64,000 nucleotides of DNA from Gyromitra esculenta. Taxonomy: Eukaryota > Ascomycota > Pezizomycetes > Pezizales > Discinaceae. The notes beneath the pieces were generated by a model that saw only the letters and a program-made list of their open reading frames with translations, ran no database searches and was not told the DNA's origin. Below are positions 24,142 through 37,550 of the stretch, piece after piece. The stretch is taken from the NCBI GenBank assembly GCA_038503075.1, contig JBCAML010000022.1, positions 992,001-1,056,000 on the forward strand. The letters are read 5' to 3'. The position numbers and the translations under genes are program-made. The stretch's first letter is position 1, and the number at the start of each line of letters is the position of its first letter.

Positions 24142-24430
24142 CTTGTTACTGTGGTGGAAGTAAATGGCAGACGAAACAGGGGAAGACGCGCTACAAATAC
24201 GCCCCAAGCCTTGGCGCCGTCATGGCCCACGGTTCATTCCACACCCGCTCTGTGCGACATCGATCAGATCATCCCGCTTTCAATCCCACGTTACTGCCCT
24301 ATCCCGAGCTCGCAGTCCCCAGTTACTTACTCTACGATTATCAAATCCCGCCCTCTCACCCACCGTGGCTCGCCCATCCAATTTCCTGTGGTCCTCCCAT
24401 TCCCAGGACTCCACGCCAAAGGAATCCCCA
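24142..24430. promoter_or_regulatory. Divergent promoter between the FPG and MIX23 genes
   Basis: Only 289 bp separate the two start codons, so both promoters and leaders must lie here or overlap the neighbouring genes. The MIX23 side is C-rich with CATCCC and CTCACC tracts. No single motif could be assigned. Confidence 0.5.
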
Positions 24431-25091
24431 ATGGCTTCTCCATCACGCTTCGACCACCCGCCACTCAGCCCACAATTCTGTTTCTCGACCGGCGCACTGA
24501 AAGGTACCTCCACTATCATGCCCCCCTCCACACCCAATATCCCCAACCACTAACCAGTACCTCTCCGCTGTAGAGTTCCTCCGTATCTCCAGATCCACAA
24601 TCGACGACACGATCGCTCAAAACTTAAACACACTTAACACCCCAGCCCGTGCACCTTTCGATCCAACCTCCACCTCACGCCGCTCAACACCCAAACGCCT
24701 CCTCCCTGCAGCTGCCTGTCAGGCATTTACAGAGAACGTGTTACTGCCATCCTGGCAATCTCGCTCCGACGTATTGAACTACTGTGCTTCTGTTGCAACG
24801 TCCGACGACCCTGATGATCCGGATAGTCTCATGCGGCTGGCAGCGAACGCTGCAGACCGGGAACGCATAATCGATGAGCGACTGGATCCATATTCCGGTA
24901 GATTCTATCCTCGGGAGAGTAGAACGGAGGTGCTGGCTGGGGTGGTTAGGAATGAGAGGATGGTGGAGGACATCGTGAGAGAACGGAGTTGGCGAATTGT
25001 TGGCGAGAAGTGTGAAGGTGAGACTGCCGAAAGGAGTAGCTGGAAAACTGCGCTGGATGAGTGGCGGAAAAGGAAGGTGGAGGGTTCGTAG
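24431..25091 (+). CDS. MIX23: MIX23 (Cid2/CCDC58 family) mitochondrial intermembrane-space protein
   Basis: Two exons, 24431-24503 and 24574-25091, joined across a 70-nt intron with a CTAAC branch site, give 196 residues. The family signature runs across the junction: FCFSTGALKEFLRISRSTID. Further conserved blocks are PSWQSRSDVLNYC, DERLDPYSGRFYPRESRTEV and NERMVEDIVRERSW. The Cys residues at about 17, 95 and 118 are candidates for the paired cysteines of this family. Yeast Mix23 is a small intermembrane-space protein that supports protein import under stress; older annotations call the family caffeine-induced death protein 2. The start ATG fits the short N-terminus expected; no presequence is needed for proteins imported by the oxidative Mia40 route. 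Length is somewhat above the human protein because of a proline-rich insert at about 70-90. Confidence 0.85.
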
Positions 25092-27100
25092 TAGTGGAGA
25101 GATTTTGGAGAGATCGGTGTGGGTTGGCTTCGATAGAAAACGGAGTCTAGGGTGTTTGATACGATATGATAACTATGATAAATTCGGCATACATACGATG
25201 AGAGTTGGCAAGTGCGCGTGTATTTTATAAAAATGCTGCTCTTTACTTATATTTGCTTTGTTAATGTAAAAATATGGGGCTTGGTCGATTTTTACTGAGA
25301 CCGAGTGATGTGTTGTGATTTGACGATCTCAACACACACATACCGTTCTTCCCACAAATTATGTCCCATATGTTCTCTTTAGATATACGTATTGATAGTA
25401 GTTTAAGGTATGCAGATTATTTAACAAATCACAAAATATACCACAGACTACATGTACCTAGTTTCCTCAGCCTTGCTAACCCGACGCAAACGGCAATACT
25501 TAACACTTATGCACACACCACACAAATAGATACAGCCCGACGCAACTCCAAATTAAGCCCCTGACATGGTGTAAAATATTTTATATTCAGCTAGCTCAAG
25601 GCCACGTGCCAGCGCTAGGCCAATCTGACCAGTTTATATGGTATAACGAAGTAAGAACTGCTGCGAGGAATTTTATGCGAGCCGGATTCGATTGACCGGC
25701 GAGGAAATTTTATCGACCAGCTGCAGGAAGTAAATACGTCAGCCAAGATGGCTTTCTTTTTCTTTTCTGTTTCTTAAGCTGGATCGCCCAGGCGCGAACG
25801 GCCGAAACAGTAGGAAAATCAGATGGTCGCTTATTCAAAATATTTTGATGATTGAGTAATTGGTATTGTGGGAATGCTTTCATCGCAAGTTCAACTTGCT
25901 TTTATGTCTTACAAGGCTCTAACAGTAAGCGATCGGACGGTAGGGGGTCTACATGCAGCACGGGATAACATAGAAACGGCCAATAGTAATGAGCAGCTGT
26001 GATTGTAATTCAAAATTAAGACACGCATACACAGGGCAATAGGTGGCACAGTCACTTTGCCTCTGTGGCCGAGTGACTCAACCACACTTGTACTTATGTT
26101 GCTAAATAGGCGATACTTAGCAACAGTAGGGCGAAAAAGGTAGTTTTTTTCGCTTGCTTCCTCAAGGGTTTATCCTAAGCCTACTCCCATCATGGGGCAT
26201 AGTTTCTTTGCACCCTTTCTCAATTTGGATAGTAAAGTAGCATTTGGTTGTGGAAGGGTTGGATAATTCTTTCACACTGAGTGTTTGGTGGTAAGTTAAG
26301 ATCTACGCCTGCTTGTTTTTACTACTGACCCATGCCCGTTCGGACGTACATACGAATGTTCTGTGTGGGGGGTCGTTGCTTTTCTAAATGTGTCTGGGGT
26401 GTTGTCTTAGCCGAGCCATACCGCTCTTGGATTGGCAGTGTCCCAACCAGACCCAAAGGCTTTGAAGGGTCCCAGGCTGGTTGGAAAGTGTAGATCTTCC
26501 GGCGCTCGTTGGGATAGGCGCATCTGGTGCCTTAATACTCATCTCCAAGCTTTCGATAAAGCTCAGCTCAAAACAAAGAAATGTAGAGGAATGCTGGTGG
26601 TATCGGCATCTAGGCTGTACCTGCCTCTCTCCGTATCTTGCTCAAGCACGCAAGCTCATGCAACTACGACGGCAGCGGTAATGATTTCGCCCACTCCTCC
26701 TAATATTGCGCCATGCGGCTCTGGCTTAACGCGATGGTGTTTTTACAAAACCCATCTTGATATATTTCTAATTTAGGAAATTATCATCACGCCATCGATT
26801 CTAGCTATGGTGTCGTTGCTCCCCGTCGGGATTTGTATATGGGAGCTCCGTTTTCCGAGCTTGTTTAGTCTCTTCTCAGACCCACAACGACTTTTAGCTC
26901 TTTGCCAGAAGTTTTTTTTTCCCCTTCCCCCTTTCTTTCTTCAAATATCGCTCTTCACATCTCAGTCTCGTCCTTTCCTGCTCGTCTTTTTAGAGTTGCT
27001 GGGCCTTGGTATCTTGCTTTCATAAAAAAACGAGACCTATTTTTTTGGAGCTTATTATATATCCTTTTTACCTTATTCGTATACCTTCATCTCAGCTTCA
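25092..27100. other. Intergenic region between MIX23 and the UPF0643 gene
   Basis: Two kilobases of AT-rich DNA without a supportable gene. Short frames at about 25361-25564 and 26432-26776 have no recognisable features. The last 250 bases, rich in TTTCTT and TCTTTC tracts, are the likely leader of the UPF0643 gene. I see no RNA gene or structured repeat. Confidence 0.45.
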
Positions 27101-27907
27101 ATGGCGCCGATTCTTTATTCTCCTGTCGAAGATAAATCTTTTGAGGAAATTCCAAGCTTGCACGATAGCTATCCGACGAAGCAGCTTCCTCTAGAACCAA
27201 ATTACCTTCAAGCCTCTCCCTACACCGAAGAAGCGCATCTTCTGGACCTCAATACCCTCACAAAACCCCACAAACTTATGGCGCAAGCTCTAACGATTAT
27301 GCGACCATTATCAGAACGGTATGCAACAACAGCTTATAAAGAGGCTTTCAACTGGCAGGAAGTGGTGCATAGATTGAAGAAATTGTCGGAGGCCGAGGGT
27401 GCGGATTATGTTTTCCCAGAGTCGAGCTTTTATGTTATTGTTTTCCGTTCAAGGGTTCCCCAGACAACGGATCGGAGTATACTAGGAGAGATGGATGCGG
27501 AAGCTCATCGAGAGGCTGTAGCATCAGGGTGGTTGCTGAAGTATTGGTTTGGAACACCGGATCAGGATGGAAGGAATTTAGCTACGTGAGTTTTTCTTCT
27601 TCTCTTTCTTGGATGAACGTATTGGTTACTAATTTATCTCTTTGTAGTTGTTTATGGAGACATATTGATGATGCCAAGCGCGGAGGAGGAGGAAAGGTGA
27701 GACATGCCCCGAGTGATATGAAAGTATTCGAAAGTATGCTAAATTTGTACGACAATGCAGGGTCACATAAGAGCCATGCAGCACGTCCGGGGATTCTATT
27801 TGGAATGGAGGGTTGAGAGACTTAGACTGGTGGTTAAGGAAGGTGCTAAGGAATGGGATATCGTTAATTGGGCAGAGGGCAAGGTCTGCCCTTTTGGGCA
27901 TTCATAA
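27101..27907 (+). CDS. UPF0643 family protein
   Basis: Exons 27101-27585, 27648-27696 and 27761-27907, with introns of 62 and 64 nt, give 226 residues. The frame is preserved at both joins and yields conserved blocks that single-frame reading breaks: RNLATCLWRHIDDAKRGGGG and then KGHIRAMQHVRGFYLEWRVE, ending near CPFGHS. The family is a small conserved fungal group of unknown molecular function. The C-terminal half, with Trp-rich segments and WRVERLRLVV, looks like a compact alpha/beta domain, and the shape is reminiscent of small GNAT-like or enzyme folds, but I see no catalytic motif. No targeting signal is visible. Family recognition is from the conserved order of motifs; function remains unassigned. 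Confidence 0.85.
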
Positions 27908-28489
27908 CTGGATTGTGTTATACGGCGTTGTTTGAATATTTCGACTGATTGGTCCACCCGCTGGACGGGTACTGGGATCGGCATAGCGGGTAGTAGCGGG
28001 ATTGGATAAATAATTGTACGATATCTACTTTAGAAGAGTGTCTGAGTATTAAAAAAGTGATTTTTCATTCCCTCCAGCCAACGATATCGATGATCGAGAA
28101 TTCTGAAGCCTTTATGTGACAAGATCTGTCAGCCTGACGATTCGGATCTTGGTGGGGGTTGGAATGTCTCGGAGAGCCGGAGCTGACCGTTCGGCACCCC
28201 GCAGGGTTCTCAAAGCGATGCCTAGCAACGCTAAGACTTCGCAGCGGCGCTAGCGAAACCCCTCCTGGAAAGCCGTGCGCTGGACAACGAACCCCTCCTT
28301 TTTCTTTTTTCTGCTCTTTTAAAATAGTCCCTGATTCGACACGCCCCTCTTTTTTTTTCTTTCAGACCTTAACACCGCTCATCTCTATTTTCATCAATCT
28401 CGTAAGTCAATTGGGTCTTCAAGAACTCTTTCTCGTTGATATCGGACCAAACACTGACAGTCGTCAGTAAAAAAAAACACCAAGACAAA
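27908..28489. promoter_or_regulatory. Spacer and promoter region of SAH1
   Basis: A 582-bp spacer between two co-directional genes. It must contain the UPF0643 3' end and the SAH1 promoter and leader. From about 28295 to 28400 it is rich in TTTTTC and CTCTTT tracts on the coding strand, typical of highly expressed fungal genes, and the start context is ACAAAATGAG. Confidence 0.45.
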
Positions 28490-30266
<1,777 letters not shown>

Positions 30267-31947
30267 ACGGGTTAATTTCATATGTAGAAATGGCGGTAGG
30301 CGTATAAAAGCATTTGTCTTCAACGGCATCTTTTAGGAAAGGGTTGGTTTTCGGGTTTCACTTTTAAAAAAACATCTTCCATGGGTTTCACGGGTTAAAA
30401 AGGAGGGGCGTACTTGGTTTTCAACAGCCAGTGGGGTGATTATCGGTTTTAGTTGTCTTTATGTTGCTGGATATAAAGTTTAAAAAAAAATACAAGCGAG
30501 GCGCGAGCTTTGGCATGGCCTATATTTCTATGGTCAAACAAGATTTAGGGTCTATTTGAAACTTGATTCGTTGAACTTCGTAAATCGTGAATATTAGGTG
30601 TGATGACACCATGAACATTGGTGTACGGGATAACTGACACCCGTAGCTGTAAGCGATGGTAGCGTATGTGCATCATCGGAGAAAAAAATTATCTCGCGTA
30701 ACATAAATAAATTGATTTCTAAAGCGATGTGAAAATAATGGGCGAATTATTTTGCTATCGGTGGAATAAATCACGAAGAGTATGGAGGTGGTTGGAGTTA
30801 TTCGCATTTTTCTTGTAACCACGTGTTGGTTGAGAGGATAGGTTCATGTAGGAAAAACTCGTCGATGATTTTGACTGTAATGGTCGAAAGTGAAAGAAGG
30901 TCTGCACATCCCAGTTCTGATTTCCCTTTTCATTCCAACGGTAAACGGTGTCCGGTTCGAACCCCGTGGTCGGCGTTTCACCCATGCGAGTAATCCATGG
31001 CGCTGAACACCGCTAAGGGCGAGAAATATCCTTCAGGGAAGCAATTCTGCAGAGAATTCTCCCCACGGGGTGGCGGCGCTGGATTGCACTGTGAGCCGGT
31101 ATGGGAATTTGGGACAGGGCGTAGGCCAACTTTTTGATGACTTTTATTTATTTATTAACTTAAGGCTTCATCTTCTACGTATGTTTATGTGGGTGAGCTT
31201 CTAATTGTGTATCTATCCAGCACTACAACTACATACATGGTACCTATTGAATAAGAGATTGAAAAGTTCGTTCCAACACAATGAATGAAATCGAGAAGAG
31301 TTCTGAGTTGTCGCCATATATTTTTTTAGTATCAGAAGCAATAAAAGATCTGGGGTGTCTAAGGGGAAGCATAGAGTGTCATTTAGCATTAAAGCACCCC
31401 AGTGACCTTGGCCATCATCATCTTGGCTCGATCGGGGAACTAACTCGTTGGTGAAGAAAAGGACTCGTTGGTGAAGCGAAAACGTTGACCAATTCTACAT
31501 AAATAAAAACGAATCCAAGAATGGTTACCATAGCCTATTTTGGGCGACACATGAGTTCCGTATTTATTTTTTTGCTATGGTGATTTTCAAGTTCATCTTG
31601 GAGCGAGACTCCTGGCTGGTGCATTCCTTGCGAACCCTGCCTGCTGAATTTACTGTGTCATCTCATTCGTGCTTCCAGCTCCTGCGTGACGCCACAATAA
31701 AAGACCCCCCAGCCGGACACCTCCACACAATCCTGCTAGACTTAAGAGTGATAGCAGCAGGTGTGCCAGGATCTCACGAGCCACGAGGGTCCGACAAGAC
31801 CTCCACAGACAGCTCAAGCAGGCGTGTTCGAAACATCCAAGTTGCACTTCCGTTGGGAACTCAAAAATAACATACTCCTCCTCTATCCCTCCTCCTTTTG
31901 ACCTGCGACTATCTAAACGACTACCGCGGCGGCACCTCTATGAATGA
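30267..31947. other. AT-rich spacer between SAH1 and the VRL1-type gene
   Basis: About 1.7 kb with no supportable gene. A GGTTCGAACC palindrome at about 30952-30961 resembles a tRNA T-loop, but the flanks do not fold into a tRNA. The last 300 bases, C-rich on the coding strand, form the leader of the next gene. Confidence 0.45.
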
Positions 31948-34900
31948 ATGCCTTTACTAAACCCATACCTCCGTGCTTTCTTTCGCTCTACCCTCCCCGC
32001 CCAATGTACTCCGACTCAAGACTATGTACGAACCCGTCGCACACCATTTCCTCTAGGAAAAAAAAATACTGAGCTGACCAATACGCCGTCTTTAGATTCT
32101 ACTGGTTCCTACGACAGAGATCCTGACCAATACCCGCGACCGGGAGTCTGGAGCACTTTACACTGACCTTGCCGGAGCAGATGAGTTCCTGGGGAGCCAT
32201 GTGCTAAGGGTACCCAGCGGGGGTTCCTCATCGCCCATGGTTGGAAGCAGGGAGAATAGGGGAAAAGCGAGGCAATTTACAACGTTCAATGGGAGAACCG
32301 TAGTCGTGAAGGATAGTTGGGTCTACTCGAATAAGGGTGTGTGTTACCTACGGCCCTTCCGCGGAGGAGATCACGAAGAGGGGCTGGAATGAGGGGGAGG
32401 GAAATGGACAGAGGATGAAATGTTGGGGCAAGATGCTGATGGGAGGATACAGGTTTCAGGAGCTTAAATCAGGCACAGCTACTGAACGATACATTGTTCT
32501 ACCCTGATATCAGCGATGCCCAACAATGGCTCGTCTATTTCATTTCCAGACCCCTTATCGGTTCGCTAGAACATGTTTCCACGGTGCCCCCGCAACTTCG
32601 AGATCGTACTGAGGTGGACACCTCAAGATCAAGACCCAGCGCTTCTTCATCGAAACGGAAAGATGTAAAATCTTTTAACGAGCTCTTAATGCTCTTCCCG
32701 ATGATCGCCCGCCAAATGCAGCCCGGCCTTGAAAAGCTATTTCAGGACTTTGAAGTCTCGTTTCAGAAGTTTAAGCCACTACCTGCTCCTCCGCCATCGC
32801 CAAGAAGCGTCGCGAGTGGCATGTCAAGCAGCAGAAATTCTACGCACTCAAGCGTCAACGGCGATTTATACAAACAAGCTGCTGACGAAAGCGAGATTCG
32901 GAGGAATTTGGAAAGCGCAATTATGACAGCAGTTGATTTATTCCAGAGGGTTGATCAATCACAGCTGAACCTCCTCGCCTCATCAACGGACCTAACGGGC
33001 CCAGCGGTGGATCGGCTGATTGAGCGCTATGTTGCGGAACAACTTCACGACTCAATTCTCTTTCCTAGGATATGTGCAACAAAAAGTATTGAGGATGAGG
33101 AACTGGAACATAAGATTATGGATATGTCGAGTGTGGACCTCACACAAGTAGGGATACCATTTCTGGACCAGCAAGAAAAGAAAAACCTTATTCACAGGCT
33201 TGGCCGTGGGATCAAGACTTTTGCGAAGATTGGAGCTGCAAAGAGCCCACATGCGATGACGGAATATCTTTTAGAGACCGCACAGACACTGACAAAGCTA
33301 GACGATGATCCTCCGGAAGAGCCAATCTCTGGTGCTCCCCTGACAAAGAATCCGGAGAAGAGCACGGTAGTGACTATGAATGCAGATATGCTTGTCTCGC
33401 TCCTTCTGATCGTTGTGATCAGGGCGAAGGTGCCGAATTTACATGCTTGTTTAAGTTATATGAAGAATTTCATCTTCGCGGAGGATGTGGAGCAAGGGGA
33501 GACGGGATATGTTCTGAGTACGCTAGAAGCAGTGCTATTCCATATTGCACAAGACCATGCATTGAGCGCGGCTAGTCGCTCAAATGAGAGGCTATGGAGA
33601 AGTGTGCGAGGGGGCGACTTAGAGGCGGTACGGAGGCTGTTGGAGCCAGCTGGAGGTGATGGAAGAAGTAGAGCGAGTAGTCGGGTGAGATCTGATGGCG
33701 AGGCTGAAGGTAGTGAGATCGAGAATAGTGGGGAAGATGAAGAGGCGGCGGGGGAGGTGGGTGTGGATGTACCAACTGTGCAGGTGTATAGTCCGGTGAG
33801 AGAACAGGCAAACGGCTTTATGGAGGAGCTACAGAAAGTATCCGAAACAAACGGTGACACAGAGTCCGAGGCTTCTGCCTCATCAGATGAAGCGGTGAAC
33901 GAGACCTTGTCACACCCAACGGGCGAAATAAATGATGTGACGACAGGGAATGACATTACAAATCACGAAATAACGGATGAAGATATAAACGAGAACTCGA
34001 AAACACCTGGAGATAATGAACTTTCTCTGAGCGAAACGACAACTCCAGACGAAGAAACCAAACCCTCATCGACTGGATCACTCAACGGAAAAGCCAAAGA
34101 AGAGATAAAGGATCTCCCGATAACAAACGGGATCACACCTCTAGTTGCGGTCGAAGCCTTAGAAGAAGAGGTATATACAGACCCCTTCGACCCCGCACCC
34201 GCCGAATCCGAATCCTCCCTGTCTGGCGGCATCGCAACACTCCGAATAGAAGATATTATCACCGAGGACGACACCGCCTCGCTCTTGAGCATCGCTCTCC
34301 CCCCTCCCCCACCACCGAAAACCACCCGACATAGTCCTAATGGACGAGCCGGGGTTGCCCGATTTGAGGTCGATGAACCACGAGCAGCCAGTATAAAGTT
34401 CTCCCAACGAGACAGATGCAGGAGCACAACTAGTCTGGCCACAACAATTGGTGATGCGGACTCAATGATGAGGTTGAGCAGAACATACACCTCGCAATCT
34501 CAAACCGCAGACAGTTTCTCAGTCGAGAAGTTGAGCAAGACAAGGAACGCGATGGGAGAGAGCGTGCTCATGATGGCTGTGCAAGAGCGGAGGATAGAGG
34601 TGTTAAAGTATCTCCTCGGAACGCAAATGTTTGATCTTGAATTCCTAGTTGAGGACTCCAATGACGAGGGGACCACACTCTTGTCGGCGGCGGTACAAGC
34701 AGAGAGTCAAGAGATCGTGGACTTGATCTGCCCGCGGTTCTTCGAGATGGATGATGTAGCACTGAGGAAGTATTTTGCTAGGCCCGATACCGCGGGAAGG
34801 ACAATGGCTCATTATCTCTTCAGCACCCCGGACCTGATTAAGCGCTTAGGACGCTGGCTCCCTTGGAAAGTGAAAGACAAGAACGGTCAAACACCTTTAT

Positions 34901-36552
34901 TCGCGTTGTGTAGGTCTTACGACCATCCACGCTATAAAGAGATGGTGGGTTCAGCAATTAAGCAAGCGCAGCATTCACAGGGGGATGGATGTAAATTACA
35001 TCTTGATGAACATGTAGACAACAAGGGCAATACGCTACTACATATTGCCGGGGATCCGACGGTACTGCGAACGCTATTGAGATGCGATTCGGAGGTAAAT
35101 GCGGTGAATGAAAGAGGTTTCACGGCATTGATGGTTGCGAGCAAGTATGGGAGAGTTGAGACTGTTAGGACTTTCTTTGCGGATCCAAGGGTAGATTTGA
35201 TGGCAAAGGAGTTGAGAGGATTAACAGCAGTGGAGCTGGCGAAAGACGACGACGTAAGGAATCGGATTGATGGTGAGTTAGAAATCGATTCGACCCTAAA
35301 GAAGGAACTGAAGCTAATCGAAGGTAGATCTGGTGCTGTTTCAGAATCCGCATGCAGAGGATGGGCGAGTGACAGCAGTTGTGAGGAGCTTCTTTGTGGA
35401 GGATGCGACAATTAGAGTGGTTGTGAAAAGCGGTGCCCCAGCAGGAGAATCGACTTTCACAATCACAACTTGTCGGCGGTCTTTGACGGATTTCCAATTT
35501 TTGGCGCAATGGCTGGCATATGAGAATCCTGAATCATGGTTGCCAACACTACCCGTCCTCAGAAGCCCTTACCAGATTCCATCGAAACCGTCTAGAGCGG
35601 TGCTACGGGACATACAATTGCGAGTAGACTGTTTCCTTCGAACACTCTTGAACCATTCGACTTTCTCGACACATGAGCTGTTATGGGAATTCTTTCTAGT
35701 CCCAGATCTGCAGCAGGAGTTGATGATCGAAAGGAGTAAGAAGAAAGCAGAGACCAGAGTGGAGAAAATCAGAGAGGACTTTACGCCCATTGAGGATATT
35801 AGGGATGTGGAGAATTTTGTGAGCTATGCAAAAGACTCTGTAAGGAGTGTCAATTATGCCTGCAGGAGCGTTACCAGAAGAGCTACTGCGCTCCGGTACA
35901 GTTTATTTGGTAAGGCTTCCTATCGATTCCTCCCGTTATCTCCGAGCCAAGAAACTGATACTCAGTAACAGATCTTTCCGATGCATATAAGCACTGCCAG
36001 AAACATCTGCTAGGCTTTAAATTCCTCCAAGATACCGAACACATGCACGCTTTCAACCGTTTCGCAGAAGCCCTAATCCCCAATGAATCAAATCCCTACA
36101 CCCTCTTCCTCGAAGACTTCCGCAACCTCCAGGCATCCCTCAACGGGGTGATGCTCGCTATGGACCGTCCCCGGCAGCTCATCGGCGAGATGTCTATCCT
36201 CCAGAAGCAAGTAGATAAACATATTCTCTCCCTGCGACGCTCCGATAGATGGCCATTAGGAATACTCGACGACACAAGAGCAAAGATCCACCAAGAAGCC
36301 GCTGAGAACGTCGCAAAGAGTAAAGAAGAATATCTTACACTAAGTTCCGAGCTACGATACACGCAAACTGTAGCAGCGGCGGAGCTAAGCAGTTTCCATG
36401 ACCTGCATGAGAAGACGGCGAAGAGGGCAGTCAGAGATTTTGCGAAAAGGATGGTGGTGAGTGAAAGGGCGAAGCTGGAGAGCATGAAGAGGGCGATTAG
36501 GGGTATCTCAAAGGTGGGGTTTGAGAAACCTCCTAAGCCTGTGGGGAAGTAG
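31948..36552 (+). CDS. VRL1: VRL1-type VPS9-domain GEF with ankyrin, PX and BAR-like regions
   Basis: Exons 31948-32025, 32096-32336, 32453-35272, 35328-35909 and 35972-36552 give 1433 residues. The N-terminus (LNPYLRAFFRSTLPAQCTP) precedes a VPS9 domain at about 290-475, seen in NADMLVSLLLIVVIRAKVPN and GETGYVLSTLEAVLFHI, keeping the Asp and Tyr used to activate Rab5-type GTPases. An acidic, disordered linker (about 500-800) leads to ankyrin repeats (about 805-1045, e.g. DNKGNTLLHIAGD and NERGFTALMVASKYGRVETV). A PX domain follows at about 1048-1170 (RRSLTDFQFLAQWL), then a helical BAR-like tail to the end. This order matches yeast Vrl1, the GEF and sorting-nexin subunit of the VINE complex that forms endosomal coats and recycling carriers. 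In the S. cerevisiae reference strain the gene is interrupted; here it is intact. The residues before exon 3 (ILLVPTTEIL, TDLAGADEFLGSHVLRVP) appear only after splicing, which fixes the 5' end. Confidence 0.9.
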
Positions 36553-37550
36553 AGAAAGTGGGGTGGAATAATTGTTTTTTTTTTCGTTTTTTTTGGAAGT
36601 AGTGGTTTTTTTTGGTTACCATCTTTGTCATAGGGAGAGGCTTCCTTTTTTCCCCTTTTCTCTTCTTTCTTATTTTCTTGCTTTCTTGCTTTCTAGTACG
36701 AGTGTATGCGTGAGTAGCTGGTGGGAAGGAAGGTACGGAAAACTAGAGACAGCAGCTGAGTTAATGAGTTAGTTATTTTTCCTGTTGTTTTTGTCATTGC
36801 CTAGACTCGTCGTTGTTGTATGGATATGCAGGGGTGTTTGGAGTAGGCTTCTGCTATGTATTTTTTTTTTCTTTTTAGGGTTTGATTCTTTCCTAGTAGA
36901 GTATCATGGGTGGTTTATCCCGTTTCCTCTCGCTTTCTTAAACCTGGTCTCTCGTCTCGTCTCGTCCCATCATACCACTTTCCCGCCAACCGTAACTTTC
37001 TTCAATCCTTGCAATCGTTTCAATGTCTTGAGCATTGAACATTCCAAGCTAAATCTGCTACATTTTAATTTTTTCATTCCAAGGATTGCGGATAACATAT
37101 GTAGTGTTTCCTTCCTAGATTTGGAAGTAATAATATCCTGAGGTTGCCGGCCTCGTTACAAGAAGTATATACATCAACCCTGCCGACATTTTTTTCCCCT
37201 TCCCCTTACACTTCCCCTCCATCAAAGAAATAGAAATTAATCCCCGTGAGCTAACGATCGGCGTGTTCCAGATTCGAACGTATGGTGTATCCCACCATAG
37301 AACCTGGATTTTCCCCTTTTCACCATATCATCATCCCTTTCCGCCTAAATCGAACACCTGTGCCCCAGGTTGAAACCGAAGTAAAGTAAAGAAAAGAAAT
37401 ACCAGAAATACCCACCCAACCGGACATGATATGTTGCAACAAAAAATAAGAAAGCCAGAACTAATGCATAAAAGAAAATAGTATATTATCTATTGACAAA
37501 GAAATCGTTTCGAAAAAAGGCTGGGCTAGCTCAAGAGGAGGCTTTGTTTT
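36553..37550. other. Convergent 3' spacer
   Basis: The VRL1-type gene and the membrane-protein gene converge here, so this 1 kb holds both 3' untranslated regions. The plus strand is T-rich just after 36560 and near 36860. A short CTCGT pentamer repeat lies at about 36951-36966. No gene seen. Confidence 0.5.

Noticed and set aside
30940..30985. Possible tRNA T-loop (GGTTCGAACC)
   Set aside because: The flanking bases pair at only three of five stem positions on either strand, and no D or anticodon arm lies at the right distance. It is a chance palindrome.
32201..32392. Separate small gene just upstream of the large VRL1 exon
   Set aside because: The same bases form exon 2 of the VRL1-type gene, with matching junctions and family-like sequence.
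33456..34490. Minus-strand open frames inside the VRL1-type gene
   Set aside because: They mirror the acidic linker of the sense protein, with only Ser/Val-rich composition and no domain.
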